Positions 63,938-64,000 of a DNA stretch of 64,000 nucleotides are shown piece after piece; the first letter of the stretch is position 1, and the number at the start of each line of letters is the position of its first letter. The notes beneath the pieces are model-generated. The model searched no databases and was not told the DNA's origin. It worked only from the letters and a program-made list of their open reading frames with translations. The translations under genes were made by a program, and so were the position numbers. The stretch is from Paracoccus litorisediminis (lineage in GTDB: Bacteria; Pseudomonadota; Alphaproteobacteria; Rhodobacterales; Rhodobacteraceae). Location: contig NZ_WMIG01000006.1 of the NCBI RefSeq assembly GCF_009711205.1, positions 156,240 through 220,239 of the forward strand, in the 5' to 3' direction.

Positions 63938-64000
63938 AGCCGGAACGGTCGCGTGAACTGGTTCGCGGGATGTGCGCAGACTGGGCGGTCTCGATCCGCA
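63928..64000 (+). CDS. IS3-family transposase OrfB, start only (runs off window)
   Basis: In the -1 frame relative to OrfA, reading from the end of OrfA gives ALKPERSRELVRGMCADWAV, matching the N-terminus of IS407-group OrfB. IS3 elements make an OrfAB transposase by -1 frameshifting near this point (here in GCGAAAGC). Only about 24 residues are visible, so the catalytic core is outside the window. Confidence 0.7.

Larger units (their letters stand above)
63590..64000 (+). mobile_element. IS3-family element (IS407-like), left end; continues beyond the window
   Basis: The readable orfB remnant of the older element breaks off after EREKIR, and TGCTCTGCCCCCTCGAAACT follows, starting with TG as IS3-family ends do. 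An intact orfA begins 81 bases later and orfB follows by frameshift, continuing past the window. The boundary base is an estimate, because the right end is not visible to compare. Confidence 0.7.

Overview
The window is high-GC DNA from an alphaproteobacterium, most likely a Rhodobacteraceae member of the Paracoccus type. The basis is the codon and base composition, a cyo quinol-oxidase operon next to an MFS transporter, a type II lumazine synthase behind an FMN riboswitch, and a GC-rich palindromic spacer ending in CCCCCGGGATATTTG (48671-48720) of a kind I remember from that family. No rRNA, tRNA, CRISPR array or prophage was seen. Assignments rest on reading motifs and remembered family sequences; no database was searched.

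Layout. (1) 1-5.4 kb: start of a cyo ubiquinol-oxidase operon, a divergent MFS transporter, a Phd/PIN toxin-antitoxin pair with its own palindromic operator, and a TcyP-type cystine symporter. (2) 5.4-20.3 kb: a sugar-diacid catabolic regulon. It holds L-talarate/galactarate dehydratase, glucarate dehydratase, an IlvD/EDD dehydratase, an RraA-fold putative aldolase, three dehydrogenases, a DMT permease, a peptide-type ABC importer and a GntR/FCD regulator. Two near-identical 14-bp palindromes lie in front of its two main transcripts. (3) 20.3-30.2 kb: a CadC-like membrane regulator with TPR region, a DegT/GT61/GT4 glycan cassette, a FAH-family hydrolase, an Lrp regulator and a small stress-type group (SDR, DUF3008, PRC-barrel, YbdK).

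(4) 30.2-40.4 kb: a pentose-type sugar system. A DeoR repressor and RbsABC-like importer with a DUF2291 lipoprotein diverge from a fucose/arabinose-isomerase-like enzyme, a split transketolase and an FGGY kinase. The chemistry implied is aldose to ketose to ketose phosphate to transketolase cleavage, as in the D-apiose/apulose route. (5) 40.4-41.1 kb: FMN riboswitch and ribH2.

(6) 41.2-50.6 kb: a gallate-type lower pathway (GalB hydratase, RraA-type aldolase, GalD tautomerase). It carries a VOC-type extradiol dioxygenase where a LigB-type gallate dioxygenase would be expected, plus a TRAP importer, a DUF1932 dehydrogenase, a LysR regulator with two DNA-binding domains and a trans-aconitate methyltransferase homologue. 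(7) 50.6-61.8 kb: an SMP-30 lactonase and aldose epimerase, an AraC regulator, and a Liv-type ABC importer followed by a vanillin-dehydrogenase-like ALDH, a ThDP-dependent enzyme and a 2,4'-dihydroxyacetophenone-dioxygenase-like cupin. This looks like a route for lignin-type aryl ketones. (8) 61.8-64 kb: a decayed IS3-family element into which a second, apparently intact IS3-family element has inserted; the latter runs off the window.

The window is thus a string of catabolic islands, each with its own importer and regulator, ending at an insertion-sequence boundary. The best candidates for undescribed biology are the VOC-dioxygenase gallate-like operon with its coupled methyltransferase, the isomerase/kinase/split-transketolase system, and the aryl-ketone module.
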